Source of the DNA: Trinickia terrae
GTDB lineage: Bacteria; Pseudomonadota; Gammaproteobacteria; Burkholderiales; Burkholderiaceae
DNA length: 64,000 nucleotides
Reading direction: 5' to 3'
Assembly (NCBI RefSeq): GCF_005144415.1
Contig: NZ_SWJE01000010.1
Location: forward strand, 1-64,000
Every line of letters starts with the position of its first letter. Positions within the stretch are counted from its first letter, which is position 1. This document shows positions 21,368 through 32,526 of the stretch, piece by piece. Both the position numbers and the translations under genes were made by a program. A model generated the notes under the pieces. It did no database searches. It saw only the letters and a program-made list of their open reading frames with translations, and was not told the DNA's origin.

Positions 21368-23020
21368 TCAGAACAACGCCACGGCCTTTTGAATGGCGAT
21401 ATACAAGCCCGTGGCGAAGGGAATGCCGACCGCGAGCCAGGCCAGCACGCTGCCAACGCCGAACTTGCCGCGCGCCGCCGTCTCCGCGTTGCCGCTCGTG
21501 CGGTCCTCATGCAGCAATGCGCGTTCGTGTGCGAGCTCCTCCTCAGTCATCCAGTACTTCTTGTCGACCGGCTTGACGAACAAGTTGCACAGGAAACCAA
21601 CGGCCAGCAACACAGCCATGATGTAGAGCGTAACGTCGTAGATGAGGTTGTGCGCGACGCCGTGATCGATCTGGAACTGCCGAATGCCGGCGATCAGCGT
21701 AGGCCCGACCACGCCGGCCACCGACCACGCAGTGATCAGCCGCCCATGAATGGCCCCCACCATTTGCGGACCGAAGATGTCGGCGAGATACGCGGGCACG
21801 GTCGAGAAACCGCCGCCGTACATGCTCATGATGATGCAGATCGAAGCCACGAACAGGGCCGGCTGCAACAAATGCCCCCACGTCGGCAGCAAGCCGTAGA
21901 GCGCGATGCCAAGCACGAAGATCGTGAAGTACATCGTCTTGCGGCCGATCTTGTCGGAGAGCGACGCCCAGAAGATCCGTCCAAGCGAGTTGAACAGGCT
22001 GATGAGCCCGACGAGCCCCGCCGCCGACGCCACCAGTGCGGCCTTTTGTGCAGCGCTCATCGCGGTGCCCGCCTCGAGCCCGAGCAGCTTCGGCCCGAAC
22101 ACTTCTTGCAGCATCGGGCTCGCCATCGCGATCACGGCAATGCCTGCCGTCACGTTCAGGCACAGCACGCCCCAGATCAGCCAGAACTGCGGGGTTCTCC
22201 ACGCCTTGTTCAAATGGACGTTCTGCCGCGTGATCATGCCCTTCGCGCTGTCGTTGGCGGGCGGCGTCCAGCCGCGCGGATACCAGCCGCTCGGCGCCAC
22301 GCGAAAACCGAATGCGCCGGCTGTCATGGCGATGAAGTAGATCACGCCCATCGCGACGAGCGTCTGGCTCACGCCGGCGATGCCGTCGTGTCCGAAATGC
22401 CCCATCAGCCACACCGCGAGCGGCGCGCCGACCATCGCGCCGCCGCCGTATCCCATGATCGCGAAGCCGGTCGCCATGCCGCGCCGGTCGGGAAACCATT
22501 TGATCAGCGTGGAGACCGGTGTGATGTAGCCGATCCCCTGCCCTATGCCGCCGACGAACGCGGCTACATACATCAGCCAGAGCTGATGAATCGACACCCC
22601 AAAGCCCATCAGGATCAGGCCGCCGCCCCAGCAGCATGCGGCGACGAAGCCCGCCTTGCGCGGCCCCGCATGCTCGAGCCAGCGCCCCCAGATGGCGGCC
22701 GAAATGCCGAGCATCGCGATGAAGATTTCGAAGATGTGCGTGACGGCGAGCACGGACCAATTGCAGCTCGCCGAAAACAGCTCGGCGCTGAAGCCCTGCG
22801 CCGAGCAGGCCGCGGCATCGGCATTCGGAACCAGCTTGGTCATCGGCAGCCAGAACACCGAGAAGCCGTACGACATGCCGATGCACAGGTGAATGGCCAG
22901 CGCGGCCGGCGGCGCGAGCCACCGGTTGTAATGCGCGCCGGCAACCGTGCGTTCCCGCGAGAGCACGCCGCCCGGCACGCCCGCGGGCGCCGCGCCCCGG
23001 CCTAGTTGGGTATGGTCCAT
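21368..23020 (-). CDS. MFS transporter of the OFA (oxalate/formate antiporter) family
   Basis: A 550-aa inner-membrane carrier with about 12 membrane segments. YGFSVFWLPMTKLVP near the start, GIGQGIGYITPVSTLIKWFPDRRGMATG and the cytosolic tail KKYWMTEEELAHERALL are typical of the OFA group. The substrate is probably a small carboxylate but cannot be fixed from sequence. ATG 23020 (MDHTQLGRG) has GGAGAATTT before it; the frame could start at 23116, but those 32 residues look non-coding. Palindromes upstream suggest a dedicated repressor. Confidence 0.85.
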   Translation of the reverse strand: MDHTQLGRGAAPAGVPGGVLSRERTVAGAHYNRWLAPPAALAIHLCIGMSYGFSVFWLPMTKLVPNADAAACSAQGFSAELFSASCNWSVLAVTHIFEIFIAMLGISAAIWGRWLEHAGPRKAGFVAACCWGGGLILMGFGVSIHQLWLMYVAAFVGGIGQGIGYITPVSTLIKWFPDRRGMATGFAIMGYGGGAMVGAPLAVWLMGHFGHDGIAGVSQTLVAMGVIYFIAMTAGAFGFRVAPSGWYPRGWTPPANDSAKGMITRQNVHLNKAWRTPQFWLIWGVLCLNVTAGIAVIAMASPMLQEVFGPKLLGLEAGTAMSAAQKAALVASAAGLVGLISLFNSLGRIFWASLSDKIGRKTMYFTIFVLGIALYGLLPTWGHLLQPALFVASICIIMSMYGGGFSTVPAYLADIFGPQMVGAIHGRLITAWSVAGVVGPTLIAGIRQFQIDHGVAHNLIYDVTLYIMAVLLAVGFLCNLFVKPVDKKYWMTEEELAHERALLHEDRTSGNAETAARGKFGVGSVLAWLAVGIPFATGLYIAIQKAVALF

Positions 23021-23386
23021 AAATTCTCCGCAATCGATCCGTTGTGTGGAAGTGTTCTTCGGGCCGCTCGTGCAGCTCTCTAGTGTTGTTGCCAGGGTGG
23101 CCGCCAAATCCGCCAATACCGCTCTCTGCTCGAAGCGGATATATGAAATTCAACTTCATATGGAGATTAGCATACCAGTCAGTCTGGCAACGCTAGCTTT
23201 TGCTTTAGTCGATTTCAATAGGTATCGCCACTGCATATTGCCGTGCGCAAGCCACATGCCCGCTGGCGGATTTCGCCAGACCGGAACCAGGCCCCTCGCA
23301 TACGGGGGTACCATTGGCGGCGTTCTCCCGCCGCGGCGCGAACCACCGCCGCCACGCAATCCCCGGATCAATAGGTCGAGCAAGCA
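23021..23386. other. Intergenic region between the OFA carrier and xth
   Basis: It holds the candidate operator at 23141-23161 and a second imperfect palindrome, ACCAGTCAGTCTGG (23175-23188). The rest shows no gene. Promoters for both divergent genes should lie here. Confidence 0.5.
23141..23161 (-). promoter_or_regulatory. Palindromic operator candidate upstream of the OFA carrier
   Basis: ATATGAA-ATTCAAC-TTCATAT is a perfect 7-7-7 inverted repeat, 121 bp before the carrier start. Such sites are often bound by GntR- or LysR-type regulators, but no regulator gene is adjacent. The assignment to this gene is inference. Confidence 0.45.
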
Positions 23387-24163
23387 ATGAAAATAGCGAC
23401 GTGGAACGTGAATTCCCTGAAGGTGCGCCAGCAGCATGTGATCGATTGGCTCGAGTCGAGCCACGCCGACGTGCTGTGCCTGCAGGAATTGAAACTGCCC
23501 GACGAGAAATTCCCGCGCGCCGAACTGGAAGCGAAGGGTTATCGAAGCTGGTTTGCCGGGCAGAAGACCTATAACGGCGTCGGCATTCTCGTGCGTGACG
23601 GTCTTGCCGTCGAGGAGACGAGCGTCGTGCGCAACATCCCCGGCTTCGAGGACCCGCAGCAGCGTGTGATCGCGGTGACTGTCGAAGGGGTGCGGATCGT
23701 CTCGGCGTACTTCCCGAACGGCCAGGCGCCCGGCACCGACAAGTTCGCCTACAAGCTGCGCTGGCTCGATGCGATGCACGACTGGCTCGCGAGCGAGATG
23801 ACGCAGTATCCGAAGCTGGCCCTGCTCGGCGACTACAACATCGCGCCGGAAGACCGCGACGTGCACGACCCGAAAGCGTGGGAAGGACAAAACCTGGTAT
23901 CGCCCGAGGAACGCGCGGCGTTCGCGCGCCTGATCGAGCTGGGCTTCGTCGACTCGTTCCGGAAGTTCGAGCAGCCCGAAAAGATCTTCACGTGGTGGGA
24001 CTACCGGATGATGGCGTTTCGCCGCAACGCCGGACTGCGGATCGACCACATTCTCCTGTCGCCCGCGCTGGCGAAAAGCTGCACCGCGTGCGAGGTCGAC
24101 AAGACGCCGCGCAAGTGGGATCAGCCGTCGGATCACACGCCGGTGATTGCGCAGATCGACTGA
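23387..24163 (+). CDS. xth: Exodeoxyribonuclease III (AP endonuclease)
   Basis: A 258-aa enzyme of base-excision repair with the EEP fold. Visible sites are MKIATWNVNSLKVR at the start, LQELKLPDE (metal Glu), GDYNIAPED (catalytic Asp-Asn) and the C-terminal SDHTPV (catalytic His). Length and motifs fit the ExoA/XthA group. It is a single gene and runs convergent with ntrC, 43 bp away. Confidence 0.94.
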   Translation: MKIATWNVNSLKVRQQHVIDWLESSHADVLCLQELKLPDEKFPRAELEAKGYRSWFAGQKTYNGVGILVRDGLAVEETSVVRNIPGFEDPQQRVIAVTVEGVRIVSAYFPNGQAPGTDKFAYKLRWLDAMHDWLASEMTQYPKLALLGDYNIAPEDRDVHDPKAWEGQNLVSPEERAAFARLIELGFVDSFRKFEQPEKIFTWWDYRMMAFRRNAGLRIDHILLSPALAKSCTACEVDKTPRKWDQPSDHTPVIAQID

Positions 24164-24206
24164 CGAGGGACGGCGCGCTCGCATGGAGCGCGCCGTCCAC
24201 ATCGCA

Positions 24207-25751
<1,545 letters not shown>

Positions 25752-25783
25752 ATGGTCGGTCAGAAAGCGTGGTGTGCGGGTGA

Positions 25784-26926
25784 TCAGTTATCGAGCGGAA
25801 GCAAAATCTGAAACTCGGTGTGCCCCGGGCGGCTGTCCACTTCGATCAGACCGTCGTGCTGCTGGACGAAGGTCTGAGCGAGCGTGAGACCGAGACCGCT
25901 GCCGTCCTCACGCCCCGATACGAGCGGATAGAAGATGCGGTCGCGGATCTCTTCGGGAATGCCCGGTCCGTTGTCGATGACATGCAAGTCCAATGCCAGC
26001 TTACAAAGCCGTTTCGCGATGGTGACCTTGCGCGCAATGCGCGTGCGCAGCTCGATGCGCGCGTCGCCTTCGGAGATGCGTTCGCGCAAGGCCTGCGCCG
26101 CGTTGCGCACGATGTTCAGGAGCGCCTGGATCAGCTGCTCCTTGTCGCCGCGAAAGTCCGGCAGGCTCACGTCGTAGTCGCGCTCGATCGTCAGGCCGCG
26201 CGGAAACTCGGCGAGGATCACGGCGCGCACGCGCTCGCACACTTCGTGGATGTTCACATCGCCGACGACATGCGGATGGCGATGCGGCTCCAGCAGCCGG
26301 TCGACGAGCGTCTGAAGCCGGTCCGACTCCTTGATGATGACCTGCGTGTACTCGCGCAAGTCGTGCCGCTCGCGCGAGTCGAGCTCGAACTCGAGCAGTT
26401 GCGCCGCGCCGCGGATTCCGCCGAGCGGGTTCTTGATCTCGTGCGCGAGATTGCGGATCAGTTGCTTGTTGACCGCGGTGAGGTCGTGAATGCGCTCTTC
26501 GCGGTCGCTGCGCATGTGACGCTCGTTCTCGAAGAGCTCGAGCAGCACATAGTCCTGCGCACCTTCGAGATAGCCGACGATCACGTGCACGTGCAGCGGC
26601 TCGCGCCCTGCGCGCTCGAGCACCGCGTCGAGATGCGTCGCATGGAAACGGTGTTCGGCGATCGCCGCGATGGTGGCGACCAACTCCTCCGCATTCGCGA
26701 AGATGTCGGACCACAGCATCTGGGCGAGCTGTCGGCGCGACAAGTCGAGCATCGACTCGGCCGACGGGTTCGCGAACGCGACGCGCAAGGTGCGCTTGTC
26801 GAGCACGAGCACCACGGTCGGCAACGCTTCGAGGCCCGGCAGCAGCCCGGAATTGACGAGCTGCACATCGTCGGACAGCGCTTCGGCGTGCCCTTTCTTC
26901 GCCTTGATCAAGTTCTTGAGGACCAT
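25784..26926 (-). CDS. ntrB: Nitrogen regulation histidine kinase/phosphatase NtrB
   Basis: A soluble 380-aa kinase that phosphorylates or dephosphorylates NtrC in response to PII. A PAS-like domain (about 25-130) precedes the H-box RNLAHEIKNPLGGIRGAAQL, and the ATPase domain has LNIVRNAAQAL and GREDGSGLGLTLAQTFV. The start MVLKNLIKAKKG (26926) was chosen because the longer frame (27094) translates a dispersed repeat and a terminator. It is cotranscribed with ntrC. Confidence 0.94.
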   Translation of the reverse strand: MVLKNLIKAKKGHAEALSDDVQLVNSGLLPGLEALPTVVLVLDKRTLRVAFANPSAESMLDLSRRQLAQMLWSDIFANAEELVATIAAIAEHRFHATHLDAVLERAGREPLHVHVIVGYLEGAQDYVLLELFENERHMRSDREERIHDLTAVNKQLIRNLAHEIKNPLGGIRGAAQLLEFELDSRERHDLREYTQVIIKESDRLQTLVDRLLEPHRHPHVVGDVNIHEVCERVRAVILAEFPRGLTIERDYDVSLPDFRGDKEQLIQALLNIVRNAAQALRERISEGDARIELRTRIARKVTIAKRLCKLALDLHVIDNGPGIPEEIRDRIFYPLVSGREDGSGLGLTLAQTFVQQHDGLIEVDSRPGHTEFQILLPLDN

Positions 26927-26982
26927 CTTGCAATCACGACGAGGTGGGGTGGAACAGGGAAAAGCCCAATCGCCCGCGAACG

Positions 26983-27053
26983 GCCTTGCATAGGACCCGA
27001 GCAATGCTCTGCATGGGGCCGGAGCAAGTGCTGAAGCGCCAACTCGGGTCGAC
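26983..27053. repeat. Dispersed intergenic repeat, copy 2
   Basis: Matches 19206-19276 in inverted orientation over 71 bp; the last 48 bases (27006-27053) differ at only 5 positions. It has two A units and one B unit, against two and two in copy 1. It fills the gap between the glnA terminator and ntrB. Confidence 0.8.
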
Positions 27054-27080
27054 AAAAAAGGGACGGCACTGCCGTCCCTT
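27054..27080 (-). terminator. Terminator of glnA
   Basis: Self-complementary AAGGGACGGCA-C-TGCCGTCCCTT (27058-27080) is followed on the minus strand by a T-run (27059-27054). It separates glnA from ntrB, so ntrBC needs readthrough or its own promoter. Confidence 0.85.
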
Positions 27081-27142
27081 GGTACCGATCGCAAGCAACG
27101 AATGCGCTTCGCCGGATAGCCGAGCGAAGCGCATATACCTGC

Positions 27143-28558
27143 TTACAGCGAGTAGTACATCTCGAACTCGATCGGGTGCGTGGTCATGCGGAAGCGCTGC
27201 AGCTCGCCTTCCTTCAGTTCGAGGTAGGCGTCGAGCATTCCGTCGGTGAACACGCCACCGCGCGTCAGGAACTCGCGGTCCTTGTCGAGCGCGTCGAGAG
27301 CCTGGTCGAGGCCGGCACACACGGTCGGGATCTTTGCATCCTCTTCCGGCGGCAGGTCGTACAGGTTCTTGTCGGCGGCTTCGCCCGGGTGGATCTTGTT
27401 CTGCACGCCGTCGAGACCGGCCATCATCAGCGCCGAGAACGCGAAGTACGGGTTCGCCATCGGGTCCGGGAAGCGCGTTTCGATGCGGCGGCCCTTCGGG
27501 TTGCTCACGTGCGGGATACGGATCGAGGCCGAGCGGTTGCGTGCCGAGTAGGCGAGCTTGACCGGCGCTTCGAAGTGCGGCACGAGGCGCTTGTACGAGT
27601 TCGTCGTCGGGTTCGTGATGGCGTTCAGCGCGCGAGCGTGCTTGATGATGCCGCCGATGTAGAACAGCGCGAATTCCGACAGGCCGGCGTAGCCGTTGCC
27701 CGCGAACAGGTTCTGGCCGTCCTTCCAGATCGACTGGTGAACGTGCATGCCCGAACCGTTGTCGCCGACCACGGGCTTCGGCATGAACGTCGCCGTCTTG
27801 CCGTAGGTATGCGCGACGTTATGAACGATGTACTTCAACTGCTGCGTCCAGTCGGCGCGCTGCACGAGCGTCGAGAACTTGGTGCCGATTTCGTTCTGGC
27901 CCTGGCCCGCCACTTCGTGGTGGTGCACTTCGACCGGAATGCCGATCTGCTCGAGCAGCAGACACATTTCCGAGCGGATGTCCTGGAACGAATCGACCGG
28001 CGCGACCGGGAAGTAGCCGCCCTTCGTGCCCGGACGGTGGCCCGTGTTGCCGCCTTCGAATTCCTTGCCTGCCGACCACGGCGCTTCTTCCGAGCCGATC
28101 TTCACGAAGCAGCCCGACATGTCCGTGTTCCACTGGACCGAGTCGAAGATGAAGAATTCGGGTTCCGGACCGAAGTAGGCGGTGTCGCCCAGGCCCGTGC
28201 TCTTCAGGTACGCTTCGGCGCGCTTGGCGAGCGAACGCGGATCGCGCTCGTAGCCCTTGCCGTCGGCCGGCTCGATCACGTCGCAGGTCATCACGAGCGT
28301 CGATTCTTCGTAGAACGGGTCGATGAAGGCCGTGTTCGGGTCCGGAACGAGCAGCATGTCCGAAGCCTCGATGCCCTTCCAGCCCGCAATCGAAGAACCG
28401 TCAAACGCATGGCCGCTCTCGAACTTGTCTTCGTCGAACGCCGACAGCGGCACCGAGACGTGTTGTTCCTTGCCGCGCGTATCGGTGAAGCGGAAGTCGA
28501 CAAACTTGACGTCCTCGTCCTTCACGAGTTGCATGACGTCGGCCACGGATTTACTCAT
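27143..28558 (-). CDS. glnA: Glutamine synthetase, type I
   Basis: A 471-aa dodecameric enzyme that makes glutamine from glutamate, ammonia and ATP. Signature regions are FDGSSIAGW, the ATP-binding [18 protein letters not shown], and NLYDLPPEE, whose Tyr is the adenylylation site, so activity is probably controlled by GlnE. Start [15 protein letters not shown] with ribosome site AGGAGAAAAGG. A sigma-54 promoter and an NtrC-type site lie upstream. Confidence 0.97.
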   Translation of the reverse strand: MSKSVADVMQLVKDEDVKFVDFRFTDTRGKEQHVSVPLSAFDEDKFESGHAFDGSSIAGWKGIEASDMLLVPDPNTAFIDPFYEESTLVMTCDVIEPADGKGYERDPRSLAKRAEAYLKSTGLGDTAYFGPEPEFFIFDSVQWNTDMSGCFVKIGSEEAPWSAGKEFEGGNTGHRPGTKGGYFPVAPVDSFQDIRSEMCLLLEQIGIPVEVHHHEVAGQGQNEIGTKFSTLVQRADWTQQLKYIVHNVAHTYGKTATFMPKPVVGDNGSGMHVHQSIWKDGQNLFAGNGYAGLSEFALFYIGGIIKHARALNAITNPTTNSYKRLVPHFEAPVKLAYSARNRSASIRIPHVSNPKGRRIETRFPDPMANPYFAFSALMMAGLDGVQNKIHPGEAADKNLYDLPPEEDAKIPTVCAGLDQALDALDKDREFLTRGGVFTDGMLDAYLELKEGELQRFRMTTHPIEFEMYYSL

Positions 28559-28667
28559 ATCCTTTTCTCCTGATTAATGAAGTCGGCGGTTTCCGCCGTC
28601 GCCCAATCTAGCTGATCGACTGCATCGACGCTATAGCAGGCGATCAAAACGATCGCCGACCCTTAAA

Positions 28668-28682
28668 GCAACTTCTGTGCCA
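28668..28682 (-). promoter_or_regulatory. Sigma-54 promoter of glnA
   Basis: The minus strand reads TTGGCAC-AGAAG-TTGCTTT. The GG and GC doublets have the required spacing of the -24/-12 consensus TGGCAC-N5-TTGC. The predicted start is near 28657, giving a leader of about 100 nt. Confidence 0.9.
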
Positions 28683-28792
28683 AGTAAATGCTTCATCAGC
28701 GTAAATCCTTGTGCATCATGCGTCCCCGAGAAACGTGCACGCCCTGAGTTGGATCGTCGGGCCTGCTCGATGCCGGGGCATTGGCCGTTTCG

Positions 28793-28807
28793 GCACAGAA
28801 ACGGTGC
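28793..28807 (-). promoter_or_regulatory. NtrC enhancer site of glnA
   Basis: GCAC-N7-GTGC fits the NtrC dyad and lies about 140 bp upstream of the predicted start. Two more GGTGCA half-sites occur at 28844-28868 (GGTGCACC and TTGCACCA). The rest of 28559-28971 shows no gene; the rhodanese promoter must also lie here. Confidence 0.7.
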
Positions 28808-28971
28808 AAACTCTGGATTGCGAGCCATCTCGATTTCCATTTCGGTGCACCATACGGATTTTGCACCAATTCCAAGCATTCGAGACGCTCCGCATGAGGC
28901 CAAGCCGCCGCAGCTTCCTGTCAAGCGCGACGCGCTAGAATGATCCTTTGGTCTTTCGGAGACACGCAGTC

Positions 28972-29436
28972 ATGAGCACGCTCGAACAACTCTACGCCCA
29001 GGCCGGCAAGCGCCGCGCCGAACATCAATTGCCGTACGCGGGCGCCGTCTCGCCGGCCGAGGCCTTCGAGCTCCTGCAACTCGATCCGCGCGTGAAGCTC
29101 ATCGACGTGCGCACGCGCGCCGAGCTCGATTGGGTGGGGCGGCCCGTCGTCGGCGACGGTCAATATGCGCACATCGAATGGACCCGCTATCCCGGCGGCG
29201 TGCCGAACCCCGAATTCCTCGCTCAGCTCAGTCAGGTCGCCCCCCTGGACACGCCCGTGCTGTTCCTGTGCCGCAGTGCCGCACGCTCCAAGCTCGCCGC
29301 AGTCGCGGCGGCCCAGGCAGGCTATGCGCAGGCCTACGACCTGCTCGAAGGATTTGAAGGCGGCAAGGACGGACAGGGGCATCGAAAGACGGTCGAAGGA
29401 TGGTGCTTTCGCGGGTTGCCGTGGATCGGCGCTTGA
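28972..29436 (+). CDS. Rhodanese-like domain protein
   Basis: A 154-aa single-domain rhodanese. KLIDVRTRAELDWVG and the active-site loop LCRSAARS (nucleophilic Cys near residue 103) match the sulfurtransferase fold. The CR[ST]xxR loop suggests real sulfur transfer rather than a dead regulator, but the acceptor is unknown. I chose ATG 28972 (MSTLEQLYAQAG) over 28948 since GGAGA lies upstream of it. No signal peptide. Behind it 29437-29648 shows no gene. Confidence 0.85.
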   Translation: MSTLEQLYAQAGKRRAEHQLPYAGAVSPAEAFELLQLDPRVKLIDVRTRAELDWVGRPVVGDGQYAHIEWTRYPGGVPNPEFLAQLSQVAPLDTPVLFLCRSAARSKLAAVAAAQAGYAQAYDLLEGFEGGKDGQGHRKTVEGWCFRGLPWIGA

Positions 29437-29648
29437 GCGCTTGAGCTTGCAGCACCGGGGCCAAGTCAGCCGGTCACTCGGACGAGACGAGGTGCGGCCG
29501 CCGTTGCCGCCCGCAGGCAGCGCCATCGACAGGGCATCGTCGGCGCTGGATATGACAGGAAGATGATGCCGCTGGCAGACAAGCGGCGCGAGAACGGTAC
29601 GTAAACAGCGCGCGAATCGCGCCGCTCAAGGCGCCGCGCTGCGCCGCC

Positions 29649-30476
29649 TCAGGCCGGCTTGCCCTGCTGCGCATCGGCCTCGACGATATCGCCGCCGAGC
29701 AGGTGCACGCCTTCTCGGAGCTTCACGAACGCCGCAGCGACCGCCTCGGGTTCGCCTTTCACGCCGAGATCGATATGACGGCGCGCGAACACCCCGCCCT
29801 TCTCCGCATCGCCGACGCTCGGCAGGCTGAACACCCGCACGCCCGGAAAATCCGCTTCGATCTTCTCCATCAGCGGCGTGAGCGTCGACTCCATCAGTTC
29901 GAACACGAATAGCGAGCGCTCCGCGTGCGGCGTGCTGTGATGCAAGCGCGCGTACTTCGTATCCAGCACCCACTCGATCATCGGCCAGGCCATCACCGGG
30001 AAGCCCGGCACAAAGTGATGGTCGCCGACCGAGAAGCCGGGAATCTTGTTGTAGCCGTTCGGGATGATCGAGGCGCCGCGCGGAAAGACCCCCATGTTCA
30101 GGCGATGCAGGTTCTCGGGCGCATTCAGGTCGGCAGGATGCGGCGATCCGGCCGGATGCATGTCGCGAATCCGCTGGCGGATCAGTTCGGCCGCTTCCGG
30201 ATGCAGCTCGAGCGGCACATCGAGCGCGGCGGCAGCGCATTGGCGCGTGTGGTCGTCGGGCGTCGCGCCGATGCCGCCCGTCGAGAACACGACGTCGCCC
30301 GACGCGAACGAGCGGCGCAGCGTCGCCGTGATGCGCTCGGGCTCGTCGCCGACGTATTCGGCCCAGGCGAGCGGCAGCCCGCGCGCCGCGAGAAGCTCGA
30401 TGACTTTCGGCAGATGCTTGTCGGTGCGCCTGCCCGACAGGATTTCATCGCCGATGATGATGACGCCGAATGCCAT
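29649..30476 (-). CDS. CinA-like molybdopterin-binding domain protein
   Basis: A 275-aa protein with the MoaB/MogA-like fold (PF00994): IIIGDEILSGRRTDKHLPK at the start and FSTGGIGATPDDHTR in the ligand loop. It is the CinA N-terminal part alone; the nicotinamide-nucleotide amidase domain of full-length CinA (about 400 aa) is absent. Family members are annotated as competence/damage-inducible protein A. It lies 33 bp after an EI24 membrane gene on the same strand and is probably cotranscribed. Confidence 0.82.
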   Translation of the reverse strand: MAFGVIIIGDEILSGRRTDKHLPKVIELLAARGLPLAWAEYVGDEPERITATLRRSFASGDVVFSTGGIGATPDDHTRQCAAAALDVPLELHPEAAELIRQRIRDMHPAGSPHPADLNAPENLHRLNMGVFPRGASIIPNGYNKIPGFSVGDHHFVPGFPVMAWPMIEWVLDTKYARLHHSTPHAERSLFVFELMESTLTPLMEKIEADFPGVRVFSLPSVGDAEKGGVFARRHIDLGVKGEPEAVAAAFVKLREGVHLLGGDIVEADAQQGKPA

Positions 30477-30509
30477 AACCGCCTCGCCAAGGATAAGAAG
30501 CCGCCGCGC

Positions 30510-31334
30510 TCAAGCCAGCCGCTCGCCGCGCGCGTCCGCCTGCTCGGCGCGCAGCCGCTGCAGCGCGCGCAGGCAGTAGTAGCCGAACCATAACGCCGAA
30601 AACACCAGAATGAACGCGTAGATCCAGATCGTCGCCGCGGTCACGACCGGGAACAGCACGATGAGCCATACCGACGACGCCCACAAGAGCGTCGGCAGCG
30701 AGCTGAGCAGCCCGCTCGCGATCCCGATCATCAGGAGCGGCAAGCGGTGCCGGCGCATGAGCTCGCGCCGCTCGTCGCGGCTTGCGTGGAGCGCGAGCGC
30801 GTCGTAGGTCATCACGCGGTAGGTGAGCCAGCCCCAGAGGAGCGGCGGGATCAGCGCGAAGAACGGCGGAATCAGCCACAGCGGCAGGGTCACGACGAGC
30901 ACGACGAGACACACGATCGTCGTCACGAGCGCGTGCGCGAGACTGCCGAACCAGTTGCCGCCGCGCCGCAGCTCGAGGCCCGCGAACTGCCGCGCGGACA
31001 GATAGCGGATCACCGCCGGCATCGCGAGCATCGCGATCAGCAGCAGGACCGTGACGACGATCAGCGGAATCGCAGCCGCGATCACGAGGAACGGCGCGAT
31101 CACGGAATGCAGCGCCGAGAAGCCGACCCAGTCGAAGACCCGGTAGAGCGAGTTGGTCAGCGGCCAGCCGTCGAGCCAGCCGTGAGTCCAGTCGACGAGC
31201 GTCTGCCAGGAAAACCAGAAAAACACGCCCCAGGCGGCGGCAGCCACGGCGAACGGCGCAAGCGTCAGCAACAGCATGCGCGGATGCAGCGCGCTCGCGA
31301 GCGCCCGGCCAAACGAGCGCAGCAAATCATTCAT
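30510..31334 (-). CDS. EI24/CysZ-like integral membrane protein
   Basis: A 274-aa inner-membrane protein with about six hydrophobic segments (for example MLLLTLAPFAVAAAAWGVFF near the start and LIVVTVLLLIAMLAMPAVI). Overall layout fits the EI24 family (PF07264), whose bacterial member CysZ transports sulfate. There are no cysteine biosynthesis genes nearby, so sulfate transport is only a guess. Probably first gene of a two-gene unit with the CinA-like gene. Confidence 0.78.
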   Translation of the reverse strand: MNDLLRSFGRALASALHPRMLLLTLAPFAVAAAAWGVFFWFSWQTLVDWTHGWLDGWPLTNSLYRVFDWVGFSALHSVIAPFLVIAAAIPLIVVTVLLLIAMLAMPAVIRYLSARQFAGLELRRGGNWFGSLAHALVTTIVCLVVLVVTLPLWLIPPFFALIPPLLWGWLTYRVMTYDALALHASRDERRELMRRHRLPLLMIGIASGLLSSLPTLLWASSVWLIVLFPVVTAATIWIYAFILVFSALWFGYYCLRALQRLRAEQADARGERLA

Positions 31335-31482
31335 GCGAACCAGTACGGATGGAGTGAATTAGGAGGAGGAGAGCCCGGCGGACAGCATAAACCACTCTTG
31401 GCGGCGCCGCGAAGAGTGGCTCATCGGAGGAAGGCAGGGAAAGGCGAACCAAAGTCCGCCGGATGGGAAGCTTGGCTGGAAA

Positions 31483-32466
31483 TCAAATCCCCGCCGCCCG
31501 GCGCTTCGGCGACAGCCGCCGCGCGATGCGCACGAACGCGAGCCAGTGCTGGGAGAAGAAGCCCTCGCCATACGACTCGCCTTCGAACTGCTGACGAATG
31601 CCGGTCGGCTCGAGCGTGCGATTCCAGGACGCCGTCTTGAACAGCATGTCCCACCACGGGAACAGCACGCCGAAGTTGCAGCCGTAGGCGGTGCCTTCGT
31701 GCCCGTAGCCGACCGCGTGATGGCGGCGATGGAACGTCGGGCTGACGATCAGCCGCTCGAGCAGCCACCCGTAGTTCAGCTTCGCGTTGACGTGCTGGAT
31801 GCTTTGCGCGAAGTTCGTGACCGCCGACAGCACGACGAACTGCGCCGGCGGCACGCCGATCGCAAGCGCGATGGCGGCGAAGAAGCAGGCCTGGATCACG
31901 TCGTCGAGCAGGTGGTTGCGGTCGTCGCACCAGAGCGACATCTGCCGCTGGCTGTGATGGACGGCGTGCAGCTCCCACCAGATGCCGATGCGATGCTGCC
32001 AGCGGTGATACCAGTAGCCGGCGAAATCGAGCACGGCGAGATAGATCAGGAACGCGACGATCGGCTGCGACGTGACGCCCGGCCACAGGTTGTCGAGATC
32101 GATGTTCGAGATGTTCTTGAAGCGCAGCCAGACCTGGAGGTTGTCGAAGAACGGCTGGAACGCGAAGAAGAAGAACAGGTTGAAGACACCGAGCTTGGCA
32201 ATGAACGTGTAGAGCACGTCGACACGCACCGCCTTCCTGTTCTCCCACTTCTCGATGGGGCGCAGCGCTTCGAGCGGACGCAGCACGGCGTACATCGCCA
32301 CGATCGTGAGCGCACCGACGATCACCCAGTACAGCCGGTCGTAGGTGTCCTCGTCGTAGTCCATCCAGTCGAACTTGAAGAGCAGCGGCTGGACGACGTC
32401 GATATAAAGCAACGTCTGCAAGGCCGAGACGAAGCTGTCGAGAGACGAGACGATCAGATGGAACAT
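31483..32466 (-). CDS. Sterol desaturase / fatty acid hydroxylase family membrane protein
   Basis: A 327-aa di-iron membrane enzyme. The three histidine clusters are HRWQHR, HAVHHS and HRRHHAVGY, matching the HxxxH and HxxHH pattern. About four membrane helices lie in the N-terminal half. In bacteria such enzymes act on lipids, hopanoids or carotenoids; the substrate here cannot be named. It starts 60 bp downstream of a secreted beta-propeller gene on the same strand. Confidence 0.85.
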   Translation of the reverse strand: MFHLIVSSLDSFVSALQTLLYIDVVQPLLFKFDWMDYDEDTYDRLYWVIVGALTIVAMYAVLRPLEALRPIEKWENRKAVRVDVLYTFIAKLGVFNLFFFFAFQPFFDNLQVWLRFKNISNIDLDNLWPGVTSQPIVAFLIYLAVLDFAGYWYHRWQHRIGIWWELHAVHHSQRQMSLWCDDRNHLLDDVIQACFFAAIALAIGVPPAQFVVLSAVTNFAQSIQHVNAKLNYGWLLERLIVSPTFHRRHHAVGYGHEGTAYGCNFGVLFPWWDMLFKTASWNRTLEPTGIRQQFEGESYGEGFFSQHWLAFVRIARRLSPKRRAAGI

Positions 32467-32526
32467 GGGGTGCCTTTGAGCCGGGGGCCGTTGACGATGC
32501 GCGCCTTATCGCACTGTAATGCGCCG

